Source of the DNA: UBA1858 sp963976865
GTDB taxonomy: Bacteria; Pseudomonadota; Gammaproteobacteria; UBA4575
NCBI GenBank assembly: GCA_963976865.1
Contig: CAXBLY010000010.1
Coordinates: forward strand, 23,454-87,453
Length of the DNA: 64,000 nucleotides
Direction: 5' to 3'
This document shows, in pieces, positions 1 to 9,110 of this stretch (positions within the stretch are counted from its first letter, which is position 1; each line of letters opens with the position of its first letter). The notes under the pieces are model-generated. The model had not been told where the DNA came from. It searched no databases and saw nothing but the letters and a program-made list of their open reading frames with translations. A program made the translations under genes and the position numbers.

Positions 1-121
1 AAAATAGCTGCAAAAGTCTTTAGTGTTAGATCGCCACTTGTAGTATTATCGCGCGGCCATAGGGAGCGGGCCTGCCCACCTTGATATCCAATTATTAAAT
101 ATATTTACAAAGATTATTGTT

Positions 122-2206
122 ATGACTGAATTATCCAAATACCGAAATATCGGAATTTTCGCACACGTTGATGCTGGAAAAACAACCACTACCGAGCGTA
201 TCTTAAGCCTGACTGGAAAAATACATAAGATAGGCGAGGTTCACGATGGTGAAGCGACCACGGACTTCATGGATCAGGAGCGAGAGCGCGGAATTACTAT
301 TCAGTCGGCAGCGACAAGCTGTCTTTGGAAAGATCATCGTTTCAATATTATTGATACACCAGGACACGTGGATTTCACCATCGAAGTTTATCGATCACTA
401 AAAGTGCTTGATGGAGGTGTAGGAGTTTTTTGTGGGTCTGGAGGCGTAGAGCCGCAGTCAGAAACCAACTGGCGTTATGCAAACGAGTCGGAAGTAGCGC
501 GAGTAATATTTGTAAATAAGCTGGATCGTTTGGGTGCAGACTTTTATCGCGTCGTGAAGCAAATTAAAGATGTACTGGGAGCTAAACCACTTGTGATGAC
601 ACTGCCAATCGGAACAGAAGATAATTTTTCTGGTGTGGTAGATTTATTAACTCGCAAAGCATGGGTATGGGATGGGTCTGGTGATCCATTAAAATATGAA
701 ATTCAGGATGTCCCTGCGGATATGGTGGATGATGTTGAGAAATTCCGTGAAGAGATGGTTGAAATTGCATTAGAGCAAGATGACGATGCAATGGAAAAAT
801 ATCTGGATGGCGTGGAACCTGATGAAGCTACTCTTAAGCGCTGTATACGCAAAGGCACGATTGCCCTGGATTTCTTCCCTACTTATTGCGGTTCAGCATT
901 TAAGAACAAAGGCGTACAGCTGGTGCTGGATGCGGTAGTGGATTACTTGCCTTGTCCGACAGAAGTAAAGGCACAGCCTGAAGTGGATCTGGAAGGTAAC
1001 GAGACTGGCGAATTTGCCATTGTTGATGTGAATGCACCGCTACGTGCATTGGCCTTTAAAATTATGGACGATCGCTATGGTGCGCTGACATTTATCCGTA
1101 TTTATTCTGGCAAAATAGAAAAAGGCACTTCAGTTCTAAATACCTTTACAGGAAAAACAGAACGTATCGGCCGTATCGTAGAGATGCATGCAGAGTCGCG
1201 TGAAGAATTAGCGTCTGCCCAGGCAGGTGATATTGTAGCCGTACTTGGCATGAAAAATATTCAAACAGGTCATACCTTATGTGATCCTAACCATCCAGCC
1301 ACACTTGAGCCCATGGTCTTTCCTGACCCGGTTATCTCGATGGCAGTAGCGCCAAAAGATAAAGCAGCTTCAGAAAAAATGGGTATCGCGTTAGCCAAGA
1401 TGATTGCAGAAGATCCATCTTTCCTCGTCTCGACGGATGAAGAAAGTGGTGAAACCATTCTTAAAGGTATGGGTGAATTACACCTTGATATCAAGATTGA
1501 TATTCTAAAGCGTACGCATAACGTTGAAGTGGTTGTAGGTAAACCGCAGGTAGCCTACAGAGAAACAATAACACAGCGTCTGGAAGATTCTTATACTCAT
1601 AAGAAACAGTCTGGTGGTGCAGGTCAGTTCGGTAAGATCGACTATGTTATCGAACCAGGTGAAGTGGGTAGTGGTTGGCAGTTTGAGTCAAAAGTTACCG
1701 GTGGTAATGTGCCTCGTGAATTCTGGCCTGCTGTAGAAAAAGGCTTCAAGATGATGATGGATGAGGGTGTACTCGCCGGATACCCTTGTGTTGATGTTCA
1801 GGTTACCTTAATGGATGGTTCTTACCATCCCGTCGATTCGTCTGCAATTGCATTTGAATTGGCCGCAAAAGGTGGTTTCCGTCAGTCGATGCCAAAAGCA
1901 AGTCCGCAAATAATGGAGCCGATCATGAAAGTAGACGTGTTTACTCCTGAAGATCACGTTGGTGATGTAATTGGTGACCTGAATCGTCGCCGTGGCATGA
2001 TTAAATCCCAGGAGCCTGGTGTGACAGGTACACGTGTTAAAGGTGACGTGCCGCTTGCAGAGATGTTTGGTTACATTGGTGACCTGAGAACAATGACGTC
2101 AGGTCGAGGCCAATTCTCAATGGAATTTTCTCACTACAGCCCGTGTCCCGCTAATGTGGCAGAGCAGGTCATCAAGGAAGCTAAAGAACGCAAAGAAAAC
2201 AAGTAG
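122..2206 (+). CDS. fusA: Elongation factor G, second type
   Basis: Translational GTPase of the EF-G family, 694 aa, acting in ribosome translocation or recycling in the cytoplasm. Visible GTPase motifs are G1 AHVDAGKTT at residues 14-22, G2 RGITI around 56-60, G3 DTPGH at 78-82, G4 NKLD at 132-135 and a G5-like GSAF at 257-260. Domains II-V follow at normal length. The sequence resembles the second EF-G found in many proteobacteria (fusA2 type) more than the str-operon copy. It stands alone here, not beside rpsG or tuf, and ends in a strong terminator. The ATG at 122 fits the family start, but the Shine-Dalgarno sequence is weak. The family is certain; whether this is the only or an accessory EF-G cannot be seen here. 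Confidence 0.95.
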   Translation: MTELSKYRNIGIFAHVDAGKTTTTERILSLTGKIHKIGEVHDGEATTDFMDQERERGITIQSAATSCLWKDHRFNIIDTPGHVDFTIEVYRSLKVLDGGVGVFCGSGGVEPQSETNWRYANESEVARVIFVNKLDRLGADFYRVVKQIKDVLGAKPLVMTLPIGTEDNFSGVVDLLTRKAWVWDGSGDPLKYEIQDVPADMVDDVEKFREEMVEIALEQDDDAMEKYLDGVEPDEATLKRCIRKGTIALDFFPTYCGSAFKNKGVQLVLDAVVDYLPCPTEVKAQPEVDLEGNETGEFAIVDVNAPLRALAFKIMDDRYGALTFIRIYSGKIEKGTSVLNTFTGKTERIGRIVEMHAESREELASAQAGDIVAVLGMKNIQTGHTLCDPNHPATLEPMVFPDPVISMAVAPKDKAASEKMGIALAKMIAEDPSFLVSTDEESGETILKGMGELHLDIKIDILKRTHNVEVVVGKPQVAYRETITQRLEDSYTHKKQSGGAGQFGKIDYVIEPGEVGSGWQFESKVTGGNVPREFWPAVEKGFKMMMDEGVLAGYPCVDVQVTLMDGSYHPVDSSAIAFELAAKGGFRQSMPKASPQIMEPIMKVDVFTPEDHVGDVIGDLNRRRGMIKSQEPGVTGTRVKGDVPLAEMFGYIGDLRTMTSGRGQFSMEFSHYSPCPANVAEQVIKEAKERKENK

Positions 2207-2224
2207 CGGAAAAGTGTTTGTTAA

Positions 2225-2253
2225 AAAAGCCCCGCGCTGCGGGGCTTTTTTTT
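2225..2253 (+). terminator. Rho-independent terminator of fusA
   Basis: A GC-rich hairpin with arms AAAAGCCCCGC and GCGGGGCTTTT around a 3-nt loop is followed by a run of eight T. It sits 19 bases after the EF-G stop and lies between convergent genes. Confidence 0.92.
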
Positions 2254-2288
2254 GCTGGCTGGAACCATTCTTTTGATTGCTGCAGGCA

Positions 2289-2699
2289 TTACCCTTGTTT
2301 TCGAGATGATTTGTGATCACGGGCTTTACGCACAGGTGCTTTTGTTTTTAAGTTGGCATCCTCTCTTTTGCTACCATACAGGTTTTCGAAATCTGAAAAT
2401 TTGCTGGCAGAACGGTTGGGTCGGTAACCGTAATTGTCGCTCAGGCGCTTGAGTTCCACAGTGGTTTTATCACCAGCATCTTCAAGCATTTCAAGAAGGG
2501 ATGTTTTTAACAGGTCTGTTTCTGACTCCAGCCAGAACGCGTTATCTGTGACTGGGTTTGATAAGCGGCGCGTCGTATTGGTGATTTCGTGTCGGGGCGA
2601 GCCATCTTTCACATGCAAATCATGCATGGTTCTTTCAAGTAACAGTTCATACGCTTCGCCAATCATGTTGACTGGGTCATGTGGGTTATGGTCTTTCAT
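2289..2699 (-). CDS. Hypothetical protein, possible DUF1451-like N-terminus
   Basis: This 136-aa soluble protein has no signal peptide. The strand choice is decided by the ribosome binding site: on the minus strand AGGAGG lies six bases before the ATG at 2699, whereas the overlapping plus-strand frame has no such signal. The first ~85 residues are helical and carry a pattern reminiscent of YbeL/DUF1451 zinc-ribbon proteins (an ELLLERTMHDL-like helix, then LLEMLEDAGDKTTVEL). The C-terminal zinc ribbon of that family is absent and is replaced by a basic, low-complexity tail (KTKAPVRKARDHKSSRKQG). The family link is tentative and no function can be given. It converges on fusA. Confidence 0.6.
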   Translation of the reverse strand: MKDHNPHDPVNMIGEAYELLLERTMHDLHVKDGSPRHEITNTTRRLSNPVTDNAFWLESETDLLKTSLLEMLEDAGDKTTVELKRLSDNYGYRPNRSASKFSDFENLYGSKREDANLKTKAPVRKARDHKSSRKQG

Positions 2700-3019
2700 G
2701 CGCGGCCTCCTAAATGAATCAAAACAATTGTTTAGCAGTCAGCTACACGTCTATTAACGGCGTTATTTGTGTAATATGCAAATAAATTAATATATTTTGC
2801 AGGATAAATAGTTCTTATCTGTAGGCATGGCTGTGTATTTGTCAGGTATTGTTAATTGAGTCATGCGTAAATGGGCAGTATTTCTCATAGCCCGCTTCAA
2901 TAATGTTATATGCTTTCCCTGTGTGGTCAATTAATAAAAATAATAACTATAAATAATTGATTTAAGCGCATTGCTTTTTTGTTTGAGAGCAATGAGTTGT
3001 GGATAAGGAGAGAAACACT
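2700..3019. other. AT-rich divergent intergenic region
   Basis: About 320 bases lie between the minus-strand gene ending upstream and the next plus-strand gene. The region must hold promoters for both, but I see no convincing -35/-10 pair, RNA gene or repeat in it. Confidence 0.4.
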
Positions 3020-3478
3020 ATGTCTGGTTCATTCCGATATGGGCTCAGGTCGCGTTTTTACGGGTTATTTTCGCAGTTGCCATGGTCGCTGGTGGTGACA
3101 GCGATTGTATTACTGCCTGTGATATATTTTGCCGAGTCACAGACGCGTATATTACTTGTTTATATATTTATTTACTGGGCTGCAACTATTGGCGTTGTCA
3201 TGCTGGTTAAAGATATATATGCACAGCGTTTTCTGTTGGAATTCTCAATTCAGCGTTGCGGAATTTCGGTGCGAAAAAACGCAAACAATGTTGTTGAATA
3301 TACCTGGCCGCAGCTCAGCACTATTCGTTCATTACGCAAGAAAGACAGGATCTCGCGATTTACGCTTGAAGGTCGTGGTGTTCTGCTAAAGTTTGAAGAC
3401 GGATTTGAGTTGCCTGTATTTGAACAGGTATCAAACTATGATTCATTTAATTTAATGCTGAAAAAAATGGCGCTGTAA
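3020..3478 (+). CDS. Small inner-membrane protein, two TM helices
   Basis: This 152-aa protein has two hydrophobic segments (around SLVVTAIVLLPVIYF and LLVYIFIYWAATIGVVML) followed by a ~85-residue basic cytoplasmic domain. That layout resembles YcxB-like or bacterial PH-like membrane proteins, but I do not recognise a named family. I chose the ATG at 3020: AAGGAGAG lies about eight bases before it and overlaps the coding part of the longer GTG-started frame from 2999. Its stop directly abuts the stop of the convergent glutaredoxin-like gene. Confidence 0.72.
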   Translation: MSGSFRYGLRSRFYGLFSQLPWSLVVTAIVLLPVIYFAESQTRILLVYIFIYWAATIGVVMLVKDIYAQRFLLEFSIQRCGISVRKNANNVVEYTWPQLSTIRSLRKKDRISRFTLEGRGVLLKFEDGFELPVFEQVSNYDSFNLMLKKMAL

Positions 3479-3853
3479 TTAATTGGCTGCTAGAAAGGAT
3501 TCTCGCAGGTATTTAATAATTTCATCAGACTCGTATAACCAGGTTGTGTTCTGTGCATGATCGATGCGCAGGCAGGGAACCTGAAATTTACCACCTTCAT
3601 TAATTAATTCAGCCATATCATTGGCTTGTTTTTTAACGTCAGTTCTGGGTATGTTTAACCCGAGTCGTTTTATTTCTCTACGCACTTTCACGCAAAATGG
3701 GCAGGCGCGCATTTCGTAGATTTTCAGATTGTTTGTTTTTTCGTCAAGGATAGCTTGTTGTTGAGCACTGCGGCTTGGTGCCTTGGGTGATGTGAGTTTG
3801 TCAATTCCAAGTATCATCGCACCAATGACTTTTCTAGCGATTCTAATAGGCAT
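3479..3853 (-). CDS. Glutaredoxin/GST N-terminal-like thiol protein
   Basis: This 124-aa thioredoxin-fold protein has a CPFC active-site motif near residues 51-54 (YEMRACPFC), a cis-proline region (QVPCLRI) and an SDEIIKYL helix, all typical of glutaredoxins and GST N-terminal domains. It probably carries out glutathione- or thiol-dependent disulfide reduction. The N-terminal ~45 residues precede the fold and include a short hydrophobic stretch, so it may be membrane-associated. The start at 3853 lacks a clear Shine-Dalgarno sequence, and an ATG at 3817 is an alternative. It is convergent with the preceding gene, with no spacer. Confidence 0.85.
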   Translation of the reverse strand: MPIRIARKVIGAMILGIDKLTSPKAPSRSAQQQAILDEKTNNLKIYEMRACPFCVKVRREIKRLGLNIPRTDVKKQANDMAELINEGGKFQVPCLRIDHAQNTTWLYESDEIIKYLRESFLAAN

Positions 3854-3969
3854 ATCGATTTATGTTGTTATGATTCAGGTGAGCGGAAACTGCTTGGCTT
3901 TGTATGAAATAATACATTCTGTGATTTAAAAAAAATACACATCTATTTGGGTGGAGTGATGAGGCGTAT

Positions 3970-4407
3970 ATGACAAAAAAGAGCATTAAATCTATCACGG
4001 TTGCTGTCCTGGCGCTGATTTCCGTGTTCTTTGGTTCTGAGTATTATAAAGCGCAGGATATTTCGGCGATTAATTCTGGCGCAGAGACCATTGAAGAGCT
4101 GTATATCAATCGTCAGTCTGGAGTAATGGTTGAATTTGAGGGGCAGGTTATCAAGTTGCTTCCTGACGATAATAAAGGGAGTCGCCATCAAAGATTTATT
4201 GTTAAATTAAATGAAAGCCATACAGTCCTTATTGCTCATAATATTGATCTTGCTCCACGTGTGCCTATTCAATCAAATGCAAACATTACGATCTATGGCC
4301 AATATGAGTGGAATGAAAAAGGTGGTGTGGTTCACTGGACGCATGCAGATCCTAATGGCACGCATGAAGGTGGCTGGATCAGATTTCAGGATAAAGTTTA
4401 TCAATAA
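3970..4407 (+). CDS. DUF3465 family exported protein
   Basis: This 145-aa protein has an N-terminal hydrophobic signal or anchor (residues ~8-22). The remainder matches the DUF3465 pattern: an OB-like core with GSRHQRFIVKL, LIAHNIDLAPR, YGQYEWNEKGGVVHWTH and GGWI. Members are small periplasmic proteins, often described as suspected nucleic-acid or sugar binders, but the function is unproven. The ATG at 3970 follows a GAGG-containing ribosome site. It lies 24 bases upstream of uup on the same strand and may be cotranscribed with it. Confidence 0.82.
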   Translation: MTKKSIKSITVAVLALISVFFGSEYYKAQDISAINSGAETIEELYINRQSGVMVEFEGQVIKLLPDDNKGSRHQRFIVKLNESHTVLIAHNIDLAPRVPIQSNANITIYGQYEWNEKGGVVHWTHADPNGTHEGGWIRFQDKVYQ

Positions 4408-4431
4408 TCCAGTAACGCGCTGAGAATCTAA

Positions 4432-6318
4432 ATGTATTTATTACGCTTGCAGGATGTATCACTAGAGTTTGGTGATGCAGCAATTCTGAAAGAAGCCAAT
4501 TTTGCAGTCAATCCCAAAGAACGAGTATGTTTGATTGGGCGTAATGGAGCGGGCAAATCTTCATTGCTGAAATTGATTACAGGTGAGTACTCGGCAGATC
4601 ACGGAGACATTCAAAGGCGACGTCATTTGCGAGTTAGCCAGCTGGAACAAACACTATTGTCCACATCTGGTGAAACTGTGCGTGAGGTTATTCGGCAAGG
4701 TATGTCTGAACAACAGGCATTGCTGGATGAATATCATCGTTTATCTAAATCCAGTATGGATAAGTCAGCGCTTAAGCAGCTCGAAGAGTTGCAGCATCAG
4801 ATTGACGCCAGCGGTATCTGGAATATAGATCAGCAGGTTGACATCATCATCTCGCAGTTAAATCTACCTGGTACACGAAAGCTAAGTGAGCTTTCTGGTG
4901 GATGGCGACGTCGGGTTGCTTTAGGCAAAGCACTGGTGTCGGAGCCAGATCTGCTGTTACTTGATGAGCCTACAAACCACCTTGATATCAGTACAATCGA
5001 ATGGCTGGAACATCGAATTCGCGGTTATGGCGGAAGTGTTATTTTCATCACTCACGATAGAATTTTTTTACAGAAGCTCGCAACAAGGATCGTTGAAATA
5101 GACCGCGGTAATTTAGTGAGTTGGCCGGGAAGTTATGATAATTACCTGGAACTTAAAGAAAAGGCATTGGAAGAAGAGTCCACACATAATGCATTATTCG
5201 ATAAAAAATTGGCTCAGGAAGAAGAATGGATACGCCAGGGAATAAAAGCACGGCGTACTCGTAATGAAGGTCGTGTGCGGTCATTAATGGCCATGCGCGA
5301 TGAACGTGCAAAGCGGGTTCAGTTACAGGGAAAAGCTCGCATTGATATTGAAAAAGGCGAACGCTCAGGCCGCAAGGTTATTGCAGCACGTAATTTGACG
5401 CATGGCTACGAAGGTCAGACGCTAATCGAAAAGTTAAACCTGAAAATTATGCGAGGCGACAGAATTGGCCTGGTAGGGAATAACGGTGTTGGGAAAAGTA
5501 CGCTTTTAAAAATTTTATTAGGAATGATTAAGCCTGACACAGGGTCAGTCAAGCTAGGCACTAATTTGGAAATTGCTTATTTTGACCAGGTGTTACGTGA
5601 CCTGGATATGAATAAAACCATTGCGCAAAATATCGGTGATGGTAAGGACTATGTTGAATTAAACGGTAAACAGCGTCATGTTGTCGGGTATCTAAAAAAC
5701 TTCCTGTTTTCTCCCAAGCGAGCCATGACACCGGTACGTGCATTATCTGGTGGTGAAAAGAATCGGGTTGCACTCGCCAAATTGTTCATTCGCCCGGCAA
5801 ATCTGCTGGTACTGGATGAGCCCACAAATGATCTTGATGTAGAAATGCTGGAAGTGCTGGAACAGCGCCTGGTAGATTATACCGGCACGTTGCTGTTAGT
5901 CAGCCATGACCGCGTGTTTCTGGATAACGTGGTTACGAGTATTTTAGTCTTTGAAGCAAACGGAGGCGTGCAAGAATATGTGGGTGGATACAGTGACTGG
6001 GTTAAACGCGGAAAAGTATTAACCGAAGCGGATGTGCCTGATGAAGTGCGCGTGATTGAGCAACCAGAAGATACGCCACGCGCTGAGAGTAAAGTTAAAA
6101 CAAAAAAACTAAGCTACAAATTGCAACGAGAGCTGGACGAGCTGCCTGCCCTGATTGAGACATTGGAGAGTGATATTGATTATCTTCAGACTCAAATAGC
6201 TCAACCGTCTTTCTATGATAAAGACTACAATGAAACCCGGGATGTGCTGGACGCTTTAGCCAACACACAGGCACGGCTGGATGCGGCAATGAACCGGTGG
6301 GCTGAATTGGAGCAATAA
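4432..6318 (+). CDS. uup: ABC-F family ATPase Uup
   Basis: Cytoplasmic ABC-F protein of 628 aa, close to E. coli Uup (635 aa). Two nucleotide-binding domains are complete. The first has Walker A GRNGAGKS at 36-43, signature LSGGW near 154 and LLLDEPTNHLD near 174-185. The second has GNNGVGKST near 348, LSGGEK near 437 and LVLDEPTNDLD near 460. There are no membrane segments. The linker is highly charged (ARRTRNEGRVRSL), and a C-terminal coiled coil (~residues 555-628) is the DNA/ribosome-binding domain type of Uup. ABC-F proteins act on ribosomes; Uup also affects precise transposon excision. Confidence 0.93.
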   Translation: MYLLRLQDVSLEFGDAAILKEANFAVNPKERVCLIGRNGAGKSSLLKLITGEYSADHGDIQRRRHLRVSQLEQTLLSTSGETVREVIRQGMSEQQALLDEYHRLSKSSMDKSALKQLEELQHQIDASGIWNIDQQVDIIISQLNLPGTRKLSELSGGWRRRVALGKALVSEPDLLLLDEPTNHLDISTIEWLEHRIRGYGGSVIFITHDRIFLQKLATRIVEIDRGNLVSWPGSYDNYLELKEKALEEESTHNALFDKKLAQEEEWIRQGIKARRTRNEGRVRSLMAMRDERAKRVQLQGKARIDIEKGERSGRKVIAARNLTHGYEGQTLIEKLNLKIMRGDRIGLVGNNGVGKSTLLKILLGMIKPDTGSVKLGTNLEIAYFDQVLRDLDMNKTIAQNIGDGKDYVELNGKQRHVVGYLKNFLFSPKRAMTPVRALSGGEKNRVALAKLFIRPANLLVLDEPTNDLDVEMLEVLEQRLVDYTGTLLLVSHDRVFLDNVVTSILVFEANGGVQEYVGGYSDWVKRGKVLTEADVPDEVRVIEQPEDTPRAESKVKTKKLSYKLQRELDELPALIETLESDIDYLQTQIAQPSFYDKDYNETRDVLDALANTQARLDAAMNRWAELEQ

Positions 6319-6439
6319 ATAGAATAATCGCGATGAAACCCACCAAAATTGAGTCGACTAGAGCATTGCGATAGATAAGTATTAACGAATTGCGCCGATA
6401 ACCTAGCTTAACAAAGATAAGAATCGTCAAGCTAGTGCT

Positions 6440-7369
6440 ATGGACAGAAGTATAGATGAATCAATGCTTGCATTGCTTAAGCAGTGCAAAGACCTGCCTA
6501 CACCTCCCGCGGTCGCTTCTAAAATTATTCAGCTCAGTAATGAGCAACATGCCGATCTGGACACGCTGGCCTCAATAGTAGCGATGGATCCAGCGTTAAG
6601 TGCGAAAATTCTGAGTATTGCTAATTCATCAATGTACATGCGCAGAATTGAGGCAGACTCCATTGAGCAAGCAGTGGGTATGTTTGGCTGGTCAGGGACG
6701 CTTAATATCGCTTTAGGATTTGCAGTCATCGGCTCAGTTCGCGGCGCGTTCACATCGGGACTGGATTATGACTATTTCTGGTTAAGATCTTTGGCGGCGG
6801 CGATATCTGCGCGTGCACTGGGTCAAATGTCATCTTCCAGTAATGTGGAAGTATTGTTTTTGCCAGGTTTGTTGCAGGACATTGGAATGCTCGCGCTCGA
6901 CAGAGCAATAAAAGATATCTACATCGGACTTGAAGACAGGCAACAGGATCATGTGTATATCACGCGTTTAGAACACAAAATAGCTAATACTGATCATGCC
7001 ATCATAGGTGAGTGGCTACTGAATCATTGGGGAATACCTAAAGAAGTGACAGAACTTGTAGGGCTGAGTCACATCTCCAATTTCAAAACAGGTGATGAAC
7101 AACTTTTAACAAATCAGAAATGTATTTATCTTTCAGGCTATCTGTCTGATTGTCTGATGCAGGATGAAGATCGTAAATCGTTTGAAAAGGTAGCGTTTCT
7201 CATGCATAAAGAAATGAACATTTCTATGGGTGATTTTATTTCTTTGTTGGGGCATGTCGCTAGTCAATTTCAGGAAATGGCAGCATTATTTGATTTGCAG
7301 GTAAAAAATTCCAATCAGATCCAGTCTGTCACTGAGCTTGCGTCGCTGGTATTGTTGTCTGAATCGTAA
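6440..7369 (+). CDS. HDOD domain protein
   Basis: This 309-aa protein has an HDOD domain across most of its length: LPTPPAVASKIIQLS near the N-terminus, then VAMDPALSAKILSIANSS, and LLQDIGMLAL in the middle. HDOD proteins lack the catalytic HD pair and act in bacterial signalling, often with c-di-GMP or chemotaxis partners. No receiver, GGDEF or EAL domain is attached. It lies 121 bases after uup. No Shine-Dalgarno sequence is obvious at the ATG at 6440, and an in-frame ATG at 6464 is the alternative start. The partner is unknown. Confidence 0.88.
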   Translation: MDRSIDESMLALLKQCKDLPTPPAVASKIIQLSNEQHADLDTLASIVAMDPALSAKILSIANSSMYMRRIEADSIEQAVGMFGWSGTLNIALGFAVIGSVRGAFTSGLDYDYFWLRSLAAAISARALGQMSSSSNVEVLFLPGLLQDIGMLALDRAIKDIYIGLEDRQQDHVYITRLEHKIANTDHAIIGEWLLNHWGIPKEVTELVGLSHISNFKTGDEQLLTNQKCIYLSGYLSDCLMQDEDRKSFEKVAFLMHKEMNISMGDFISLLGHVASQFQEMAALFDLQVKNSNQIQSVTELASLVLLSES

Positions 7370-7489
7370 GCTTTTTTCACTCTTGCATATTGTTGCATGC
7401 TTTTACTGGTTTCTATCCATGCAAAATAAACCACTAAAGTTCAGTGCGTTATCCATAATAGCGTTAGTCATATTTGTTCTCGTGTAAAA

Positions 7490-7505
7490 CGTGATGTTCA
7501 TCACA
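7490..7505. promoter_or_regulatory. CRP/FNR-type palindrome
   Basis: The sequence CGTGA-TGTTCA-TCACA matches the CRP half-site pair TGTGA-N6-TCACA at nine of ten positions. It is 142 bases upstream of the PEP-CTERM-like gene, in an otherwise AT-rich leader. Binding is inferred only. Confidence 0.45.
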
Positions 7506-7646
7506 CTTTAAAAATTGTTAGCGTTAAATTCATTAGTCTTTAGTAAGTTAACGCATAAAAATAACTAGCTAATATTCAATAACTAAGTGAGAATGCGATC
7601 GTAAGTTGGGTTGTAAAAATTAATTGTTATCGAAGGGGATTTTTTA

Positions 7647-8282
7647 ATGAAAACGGTTGGGTTGATATTACTTTATGTTTTGACGATTAGCGCATCGCAT
7701 GCGTCAATTGTTCAGGGGCAACAATATTTATTGCTGGATCATCCGGATGGCGTACTCGTCAATAGTCCTGGCCATGGTCCTTATGGTCTCAGACTGGACT
7801 CATTGCTGCCTGATGGCTCAGGACCAACATTCAGTGTTGAGTTAAATGGAGCGAGTGCAGTTTTAGAATGGATTGGGGATACGGCAACAATTGTGGGCAC
7901 TATTTGGAATAATTCTACAAATGAATTATGGAGTGTGATGCAAACATTTACAGGTGTGACTGCACAAGGTACTGGCTTCGTCGCTTCTGCTGGGGAGCTA
8001 ACTGTTACTGACACAAGCATGAATCAATTTTTATTTAATGCAACACCATCAGGTAATGTGTTCCAGGCCGATGCGTCAGGGCATCGTTGTGCGTCTCATG
8101 CGGGATGTGGTCCTTTAGTGGCAAGAGGCTGGGTGGTCCCTAAATTTTTTGATCCGGTGGGTAGTAATGACTGGTTGGTTCAATTAACTCCTGTGCCAGT
8201 TCCAGCAGCACTGCCTTTGTTAGTTTCCGGGTTACTTGGCTTTTCACTCTTCTCGCGTAAGTACCGAAAGCAGGGTATTTAA
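7647..8282 (+). CDS. PEP-CTERM-like exported protein
   Basis: This 211-aa secreted protein has an N-terminal signal peptide (residues 1-19, cleavage after SHA). The C-terminal sorting signal has a VPVPAALPL motif at about residues 184-192, a hydrophobic segment (LLVSGLLGFSLF) and a basic tail SRKYRKQ. This is the VPLPA/VPIPA variant of the PEP-CTERM signal that exosortase recognises and cleaves. The middle region is beta-rich and of unknown function. The start is supported by GAAGGGGA seven bases upstream. No exosortase gene lies in the window. The gene is monocistronic, with its own terminator and a CRP-like palindrome upstream. Confidence 0.78.
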   Translation: MKTVGLILLYVLTISASHASIVQGQQYLLLDHPDGVLVNSPGHGPYGLRLDSLLPDGSGPTFSVELNGASAVLEWIGDTATIVGTIWNNSTNELWSVMQTFTGVTAQGTGFVASAGELTVTDTSMNQFLFNATPSGNVFQADASGHRCASHAGCGPLVARGWVVPKFFDPVGSNDWLVQLTPVPVPAALPLLVSGLLGFSLFSRKYRKQGI

Positions 8283-8318
8283 TCCCTCTGGATAACAGAA
8301 AATAACAGTTCCCATTTG

Positions 8319-8346
8319 AAAGCCCCGCTGTGCGGGGCTTTTTTGG
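8319..8346 (+). terminator. Rho-independent terminator
   Basis: An AAAGCCCCGC/GCGGGGCTTT hairpin with a short TGT-type loop runs into six T, 37 bases after the PEP-CTERM gene stop. Confidence 0.9.
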
Positions 8347-8459
8347 TTATTCTTCATAATTATCTGATTAATAAGCTAGAATAGGGAACTCAAATAGATG
8401 TAATGACTCATACATACCAGTCACATTACTCTATAAAATTATAATCGGAGCCTATAAAT

Positions 8460-9017
8460 ATGCGTTTTTTACCATTTACGTTTTTTATCATGATCGTGTT
8501 TGGATGGTCTTCACCTTTGCTGGCAGGCAATGATGGTGGATATGATAAAGAAACCATAATCAGTGAGGCTGAAGGTTACCTGGGTGCAGGTGCTGAAGGG
8601 CTGGCGTCGGTCATAGAAAAAGTGTTTGAAGACCATGGGCAACCAGACGGCTATATCAAAGGCAGAGAGGCAGCAGGTGCTGCAATCGTCGGTTTACGCT
8701 ATGGTGATGGTGATATTTACCTGAAGAATGGCTACAGTCGTCAATTGCACTGGCAGGGCCCTTCCGTGGGATTTGACTGGGGTGGAAATGCAGCAAAAGT
8801 GTTTACACTGGTTTATAATTTACCCAGTGTAGAAAGCGTGTTTCAAAGGTTTCCCGGTGTTGATGGAAGTCTGTATTTTGTTGGCGGTGTCGGTTTAAAC
8901 TATGTTCAACGTGACGATATCGTGCTTGCACCTATTCGTCTGGGCGTTGGCTGGCGTGCGGGAGCCAATGTGGGATACATGAAAGTGACACCAGAGAAGA
9001 CGTGGAATCCTTTTTAA
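8460..9017 (+). CDS. EipA-like DUF1134 protein
   Basis: This 185-aa exported protein has a signal peptide (residues 1-22, ending LLAG) and a DUF1134 domain over the rest. Characteristic stretches are GAGAEGLASVIEKVF, AAIVGLRYGDGDIYL, WQGPSVGFDWGG, LVYNLPSVESVFQRF, LAPIRLGVGWRAGANVGY and a terminal TWNPF. The Brucella member EipA is a periplasmic protein needed for envelope integrity. The length and ending are normal for the family. A CGGAG ribosome site precedes the ATG. It stands alone between a terminator and ypfJ. Confidence 0.87.
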   Translation: MRFLPFTFFIMIVFGWSSPLLAGNDGGYDKETIISEAEGYLGAGAEGLASVIEKVFEDHGQPDGYIKGREAAGAAIVGLRYGDGDIYLKNGYSRQLHWQGPSVGFDWGGNAAKVFTLVYNLPSVESVFQRFPGVDGSLYFVGGVGLNYVQRDDIVLAPIRLGVGWRAGANVGYMKVTPEKTWNPF

Positions 9018-9110
9018 TTTGCGAGCACTGCTAGTACTACCTCAGGCGTAGTGGATAGTCGTCCGAACCATGATGCGCGGGGAAAAGAATAATTACGAAA
9101 ATATAACGCT

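Noticed and set aside
2434..2757. Plus-strand frame of 107 aa
   Set aside because: It overlaps the minus-strand gene 2289-2699, which has a clear AGGAGG ribosome site; this frame has none.
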